A DNA stretch of 10,752 bases from assembly GCA_964637445.1 (NCBI GenBank), contig CAZWWS010000070.1:1-10752 (forward strand). Direction: 5' to 3'. How positions within the stretch are numbered: the first letter of the stretch is position 1; each line of letters opens with the position of its first letter. The notes under the pieces were generated by a model. The model searched no databases. It was given only the letters and a program-made list of their open reading frames with translations, and was not told where the DNA came from. Both the position numbers and the translations under genes were made by a program. Of this stretch, positions 7,319 to 10,752 are shown one piece after another. This DNA comes from M3 sp964637445. GTDB taxonomy: Bacteria; Bacteroidota; Bacteroidia; Bacteroidales; Muribaculaceae.

Positions 7319-7327
7319 ATTTGCAGT

Positions 7328-8335
7328 ATGACGATATATGAAAATTTTGATCTGAAAAAGGTGACCACGTTTCATCTGCCTGCATACGCTGATTATTATG
7401 TGGAATATGATTCGATAGAGGAACTTTGTGGTGTTCTTGATTCTGATATATGCAAAGGCGAAAAGATATTGCATATCGGAGGAGGTTCTAACTTGCTGTT
7501 TACTTCGGATTTCAAAGGTGTAATATTGCATTCACGCATTCGCTTTATAGATCAAATATCGCGCGACGATAGCCATGTATGGCTGCGAGTAGGCGCCGGA
7601 GTGGAGTGGGATGCGTTTGTTGCATATTGTGTAGAAGAGGGTTTTAATGGCGCAGAAAACTTGTCTCTAATACCTGGAGAGGTCGGAGCTGCAGCGGTGC
7701 AGAATATAGGTGCCTATGGCGTTGAGGTGAAAGATATAATTCGGAGGGTGGAAGCATATGATACCAAAATGAAGAAGCTTGTGACTTTCTCTGTGGAAGA
7801 ATGCGCCTATGGTTACCGCGATAGTATGTTTAAGCGCTCAGATGTGGCAGGTCGCTATGTGGTTACTGCTGTAGTGATGCGTCTTAGTCTTATGGAAGAG
7901 TATAATTTGGATTATGGTCCATTGCAACAACTTAGAGATAACGATGATCTGTCAGCTCGTCTTATTCGTCATATAGTAATTGAGACTCGAAGAAAAAAAC
8001 TCCCTGATCCTGACGAGTTGGGTAGCGCCGGTTCGTTCTTCAAAAATCCTGTTGTGACAGCGGAAAAATACAAATCGCTTTTGGCAAAGTATCCATCAAT
8101 GCCTCACTATGAGGTAGCTGAGGACTATAAAATACCTGCCGGATGGCTCATCGAAAATGCCGGATTGCGTGGATATTCAATTGGCGATGCTCAAGTGTAC
8201 GAAAAACAATGCTTGGTGATTGTCAATCGTGGATGTGCTACATCGGCAGATGTTGTAGCACTTAAAAAACATATAGTCGACGTGGTTGCTCAAATTTATG
8301 GTATAAACTTATCTCCCGAAGTAAATGTTATCTAA
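7328..8335 (+). CDS. murB: UDP-N-acetylenolpyruvoylglucosamine reductase (MurB, type I)
   Basis: This FAD enzyme makes UDP-N-acetylmuramic acid from the enolpyruvyl precursor with NADPH, an early cytoplasmic step in peptidoglycan synthesis. The 335-residue length matches the E. coli-like type I class. The FAD-binding domain shows GGGSNLLF (about 52-59) and the loop 'SLIPGEVGAAAVQNIGAYG' (about 113-131). The catalytic elements are R164 within GYRDSMFK, S236 in AGSFFKNP as the proton donor, and E331 in the C-terminal SPEVNVI. The start at 7328 gives the conserved opening 'FDLKKVTTFHLPAYA'. It lies 9 bp after the lipoprotein gene and 18 bp before the metallo-hydrolase gene, inside the 4245-9118 cluster. 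No internal promoter with a usable position was seen. Confidence 0.97.
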   Translation: MTIYENFDLKKVTTFHLPAYADYYVEYDSIEELCGVLDSDICKGEKILHIGGGSNLLFTSDFKGVILHSRIRFIDQISRDDSHVWLRVGAGVEWDAFVAYCVEEGFNGAENLSLIPGEVGAAAVQNIGAYGVEVKDIIRRVEAYDTKMKKLVTFSVEECAYGYRDSMFKRSDVAGRYVVTAVVMRLSLMEEYNLDYGPLQQLRDNDDLSARLIRHIVIETRRKKLPDPDELGSAGSFFKNPVVTAEKYKSLLAKYPSMPHYEVAEDYKIPAGWLIENAGLRGYSIGDAQVYEKQCLVIVNRGCATSADVVALKKHIVDVVAQIYGINLSPEVNVI

Positions 8336-8353
8336 TCATAAATGTTTTGATTT

Positions 8354-9118
8354 ATGAAATTGGGATTTTTAGGTACGGGAACTTCTACCGGCATACCTCA
8401 AATAATGTGTGAATGTTCTACATGTCGCTCGGTAGATGAGAGAGACAAACGACTTCGCGCATCGGCGTTGGTGAGTGTGGAAGGACGGAATATATTGATT
8501 GATTGTGGACCCGATTTTCGTGAGCAGATGCTTCGCTCCGGGAGTCCGTCATTGGAAGCACTGCTTGTGACTCATAGCCACTACGATCATGTGGGGGGCG
8601 TAGACGATTTGCGCCCGTATTGTGCTGCTGAAGAGGGCTTCCCGATATATTGTCGCCCTGATGTGGCTGATGATCTCATGCAGAGAGTCCCGTATTGCTT
8701 TGCCGAACATCCATATCCCGGAGTGCCGGCATTTAATATTCATACGATAGGAGCGAGCCGATTTGAGGTGGCGGGAATTGAGGTTACGCCACTCCCGGTG
8801 ATGCACTATCGCCTTCCGATTGTTGGATATAGAATAGGTAGATTGGCATATATTACTGATGCAAAAGAGATTCCGGACTCAACGATAGAGTTGATGCGTG
8901 GAGTGGATACATTGGTTGTCAATGCATTGCGTATAAAAGAGCATATTTCTCATATGAATCTTGCTCAAGCTCTTGAGGTGGTGAAGCGCGTTAATCCTCG
9001 AATGGCATATTTCACTCACTTGAGCCATGATATGGGGCTGCAGTCGGATGTAGAGCAGCGATTACCCGATGGGGTGAAAATTGCATATGATGGACTGAGT
9101 ATAACCATTCCTGATTGA
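8354..9118 (+). CDS. PhnP-like metallo-beta-lactamase-fold hydrolase
   Basis: This is a 254-residue MBL-fold hydrolase (COG1235). The active-site metal ligands are H74, H76, D78 and H79 in THSHYDHVGG, H151 in PVMHY, D169 in YITDAKE and H222 in FTHLSHD. The family's second, structural zinc site is also visible as C19, C21 and C24 in the N-terminal CECSTC, with H225. The pattern and length (252 in E. coli) match PhnP, which hydrolyses cyclic phosphodiesters. No phosphonate genes are nearby. It sits at the end of the murB cluster, so the same enzyme in this organism probably acts on another phosphodiester, and the symbol phnP is not given. No signal peptide is seen, so it should be cytoplasmic. 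A strong hairpin begins 20 bp after the stop. Confidence 0.9.
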   Translation: MKLGFLGTGTSTGIPQIMCECSTCRSVDERDKRLRASALVSVEGRNILIDCGPDFREQMLRSGSPSLEALLVTHSHYDHVGGVDDLRPYCAAEEGFPIYCRPDVADDLMQRVPYCFAEHPYPGVPAFNIHTIGASRFEVAGIEVTPLPVMHYRLPIVGYRIGRLAYITDAKEIPDSTIELMRGVDTLVVNALRIKEHISHMNLAQALEVVKRVNPRMAYFTHLSHDMGLQSDVEQRLPDGVKIAYDGLSITIPD

Positions 9119-9137
9119 TATATGATATTGAAAAGCA

Positions 9138-9173
9138 AGAGCGTCGCAATGGACTGAACCGTTGCGACGCTCT
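9138..9173. terminator. Bidirectional terminator between convergent genes
   Basis: A perfect 12-bp stem (9138-9149 with 9162-9173) extends by a T-G pair and a GG/CC pair to about 15 bp, with a 6-base loop. It separates the plus-strand MBL hydrolase from the minus-strand ROK kinase. Read on the minus strand it is followed by a T-rich stretch (TCTTGCTTTTC overlaps the stem end). The plus-strand tail is weaker. It probably stops both transcripts. Confidence 0.8.
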
Positions 9174-9191
9174 GTTATGAGAATTGATTGC

Positions 9192-10187
9192 TTACGCTTG
9201 AGTAGTCGGTGTCACGATAGTGACAATGGGTTTTGCTTCCCATCCTAATGCGCTGGCACCAAGCACAGCAGCATCGGCTTCCTTAAGCTCTGAAAGGAGA
9301 ACTTTTACTTTGCCTTTGAAGATTGGCATCATATTTTTCTCCATAGCATTCTTTAATGGCTTCATCAGCAAGTCGCCACTCTTGGCAAGACCACCAAAGA
9401 GGATATATGCTTCGGGTGATGAGAATACTGTGAAGTCGGCGAGAGCTTCGCCAAGAATGTTGCCGGTGTATTCGAATACATCTTTAGCCAACTTATCGCC
9501 GGCAATAGCTGCATCGTAAACATCCTTAGAGGTGATAGATTCGATTTCAATATTACGAAGCAATGAAGGCTCTGTGCGGATTTCAAGGAATTCGCGAGCT
9601 GTGCGTGCTACGCCGGTAGCAGAGCAGTAGGCTTCAAGGCAACCGGTGCGACCGCAACCGCAAAGACGACCATTGTTGCGCTTCATGATCATGTGGCCGA
9701 GCTCTCCGGCGAAACCATCGTGGCCATATACCATCTGTCCGTTGATGACGATACCCGAGCCAACTCCTGTGCCAAGGGTAATCATTATAAAGTCTTTCAA
9801 ACCACGAGCCGCTCCATAAGTCATTTCGCCAATGGCAGCTGCGTTTGCATCGTTTGTGATGGCTACGGGAATACCAAATTTTTCGCTTACTAATTGAGCC
9901 AAGGGTATTGGGGTGGGCCAAGGAAGATTGACGCCATCTTCAATGATACCTGTGAAATAATTGGCATTTGGAGCGCCGATGCCAATGCCATGCACCTTGT
10001 CTGTTGCGTCATTTACATCGATTAACTTGGTCGCTTCGGTGTAAAGTTCATCGATATAAGCGTTGATGTCGCTGTGTTTCTGTGTTTTAATCGAGGCACT
10101 GGCAATAACCACTCCTCTTGCGTCTACGATACCGAATACGGTGTTAGTTCCGCCTATGTCGATACCGAGTACATACGGTTTGCTCAT
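9192..10187 (-). CDS. ROK-family glucokinase-like sugar kinase
   Basis: This 331-residue cytoplasmic kinase phosphorylates a hexose, most likely glucose, with ATP. The N-terminal DIGGTN (10-15) is the phosphate-binding loop. D113 in NDANAA is the catalytic base, 'LGTGVGSGIV' (138-147) is the second ATP motif, and E162/H165 lie in the sugar-binding GELGH. The ROK zinc site is complete: H165 with C176, C178 and C183 in CGCGRTGC, followed by E185. No DNA-binding domain precedes the kinase, so it is an enzyme rather than a ROK repressor. Bacteroides fragilis is known to use a ROK glucokinase (RokA) of similar length, and this gene is plausibly its counterpart. It may instead prefer N-acetylglucosamine or mannose. 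It is the only gene of its transcript in the window, converging on the murB cluster. Confidence 0.93.
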   Translation of the reverse strand: MSKPYVLGIDIGGTNTVFGIVDARGVVIASASIKTQKHSDINAYIDELYTEATKLIDVNDATDKVHGIGIGAPNANYFTGIIEDGVNLPWPTPIPLAQLVSEKFGIPVAITNDANAAAIGEMTYGAARGLKDFIMITLGTGVGSGIVINGQMVYGHDGFAGELGHMIMKRNNGRLCGCGRTGCLEAYCSATGVARTAREFLEIRTEPSLLRNIEIESITSKDVYDAAIAGDKLAKDVFEYTGNILGEALADFTVFSSPEAYILFGGLAKSGDLLMKPLKNAMEKNMMPIFKGKVKVLLSELKEADAAVLGASALGWEAKPIVTIVTPTTQA

Positions 10188-10233
10188 GATGTTAATAAAT
10201 TTGTTTATGTTGTTGTAAAAAAGTTCTATCCCA

Positions 10234-10241
10234 CAAAGATA
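10234..10241 (-). promoter_or_regulatory. -7 promoter box of the ROK kinase gene
   Basis: CAAAGATA on the plus strand reads TATCTTTG on the minus strand, matching the Bacteroidetes -7 box TAnnTTTG. It lies 46 bases upstream of the ATG at 10187, giving a leader of about 40 bases. No TTTG-type -33 box is present at the usual distance, so only the -7 element is supported. Confidence 0.5.
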
Positions 10242-10305
10242 AAAAGATTTCTTTGGCTTTTTGTAATAACAGACAAAAAAGTTTAGTTCGTTAATCGTTT
10301 TTATC

Positions 10306-10323
10306 TTTTGAGAAGTCTCAAAA
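10306..10323. repeat. 8-2-8 inverted repeat between divergent promoters
   Basis: TTTTGAGA, two bases AG, then TCTCAAAA form a perfect inverted repeat. It lies between the ROK kinase promoter (minus strand) and the initiator tRNA promoter (plus strand). The 2-base spacer favours a protein-binding palindrome over a hairpin, and no T run follows on either side as a terminator would need. No regulator is encoded nearby. Confidence 0.4.
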
Positions 10324-10374
10324 AGTCGCAGGAGTGTGTGTTTAGATTGTTTAACATAATAATATGGCAGAATG

Positions 10375-10406
10375 TTTGGCTATTTCAAGAAAAGTGCCTA
10401 CCTTTG
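10375..10406 (+). promoter_or_regulatory. Promoter of initiator tRNA-Met
   Basis: TTTG at 10375-10378 and TACCTTTG at 10399-10406 are separated by 20 bases, an exact Bacteroidetes -33/-7 pair. The -7 octamer is the same one used by the prolyl oligopeptidase cluster. Transcription would start near 10413, about 7 bases before the tRNA. Confidence 0.7.
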
Positions 10407-10419
10407 CACTCACAAACAT

Positions 10420-10491
<72 letters not shown>

Positions 10492-10494
10492 CTA

Positions 10495-10534
10495 AGAAAG
10501 TCGGAAGCATAAAGTTTTCGACTTTTTAATTTTT
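10495..10534 (+). terminator. Intrinsic terminator after initiator tRNA
   Basis: Bases 10495-10506 pair with 10516-10527, with two G-T pairs, around a 9-base loop. The right arm runs into a T run, and a further T run follows at 10530-10534. It starts four bases after the tRNA, consistent with a Rho-independent stop for the single-gene transcript. Confidence 0.75.
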
Positions 10535-10752
10535 AATATTTAGATTAGTGGCTTATTGGGGCTCAGTAGTTATTTAGTGTGGGTACGCGTAAAGCTTGGC
10601 AATGCGAAAGAGGAAAAACTTCTTGTCAACGACACCCCTAAGATTGGCTCTGAAAAGTTTGATTTTAGCATTGAATGATTCCGCCAATGCGTTTGAAGAA
10701 CGATTGTTGTAAAAGTTCAGAATCTCGTCATAGTGTTCGTAGAAGGTAGCGG
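10535..10752 (-). mobile_element. End of an ISL3-family insertion sequence
   Basis: This stretch covers the transposase tail and the roughly 40 bases between its stop and the tRNA terminator, where the terminal inverted repeat should lie. With only one end in view I cannot locate the repeat or a target duplication, so the left boundary is approximate. The element appears to have inserted in the non-coding space after the initiator tRNA, leaving the tRNA and its terminator intact. Confidence 0.55.
10574..10752 (-). CDS. ISL3-type transposase, C-terminal end (runs off window)
   Basis: The last 58 codons of a minus-strand reading frame are visible, ending at the TAA read from 10576 to 10574. 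The upstream part lies beyond the window edge. The peptide includes 'HYDEILNFYNNRSSNALAE', then SFNAKIKLFR and 'LRGVVDKKFFLFRIAKLYA', ending YPH. This is the pattern at the end of DDE transposases of the ISL3 family, in which the Glu of NALAESFN would be the third catalytic acid. It is too short to pass a 60-codon limit but the match is clear. It lies just beyond the initiator tRNA terminator. Whether the full gene is intact cannot be judged here. Confidence 0.8.
   Translation of the reverse strand, partial: ATFYEHYDEILNFYNNRSSNALAESFNAKIKLFRANLRGVVDKKFFLFRIAKLYAYPH

Noticed and set aside
7316..7323. TAGATTTG as a separate murB promoter
   Set aside because: It fits TAnnTTTG but transcription would begin at or after the murB ATG (7328), so it cannot make a full murB message.
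9220..9519. 99-codon plus-strand open frame opposite the ROK kinase
   Set aside because: It is a shadow of the kinase gene, with no promoter and no recognisable motifs.

Overview
The window looks like chromosomal DNA of a gut-type Bacteroidales bacterium, possibly Muribaculaceae-like. Three things point that way. Several genes sit behind Bacteroidetes-type promoters (-7 box TAnnTTTG, with a TTTG box 20 bp upstream at three sites). Start codons lack clear Shine-Dalgarno sequences. The protein families (Tat-dependent Fe-S aldo/keto reductase, DUF1893, secreted prolyl oligopeptidase, ROK glucokinase, ISL3 transposase) fit Bacteroidales. The genus-level guess is inference from memory of protein style, not from a search.

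Layout. Positions 35-388 encode a YjbR/MmcQ-type small protein. Positions 442-3768 form a tight three-gene redox cluster: a NapH-NapG-like polyferredoxin membrane protein, a Tat-signal/lipobox aldo/keto reductase with two C-terminal Fe-S motifs, and a DUF1893 protein whose start overlaps the preceding stop. tRNA-Asp(GUC) follows at 3864-3937 with its own promoter and a strong hairpin terminator. Positions 4245-9118 form a second co-directional cluster: periplasmic prolyl oligopeptidase, an unrecognised lipoprotein with a BamE/SmpA-like tail, murB, and a PhnP-like metallo-beta-lactamase-fold hydrolase. It ends at a long hairpin (9138-9173) shared with a convergent ROK-family glucokinase on the minus strand (9192-10187). 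An initiator tRNA-Met (10420-10491), with promoter and terminator, comes next. The window closes inside the 3' end of an ISL3-type transposase on the minus strand.

How the genes fit together. The most distinctive region is 442-3768. The first protein can carry six cubane-type Fe-S motifs plus two NapH-type CxxxCP motifs, apparently on both faces of the membrane. The second is a predicted exported, membrane-anchored oxidoreductase with further Fe-S motifs. Together they read as a trans-membrane electron conduit feeding an extracytoplasmic reductase of unknown substrate. The second cluster mixes cell-envelope (murB, lipoprotein) and hydrolytic housekeeping functions. The ROK kinase would phosphorylate glucose or a related sugar in the cytoplasm. 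Apart from the unusual redox module, the window is mostly ordinary core chromosome with one insertion-sequence end.
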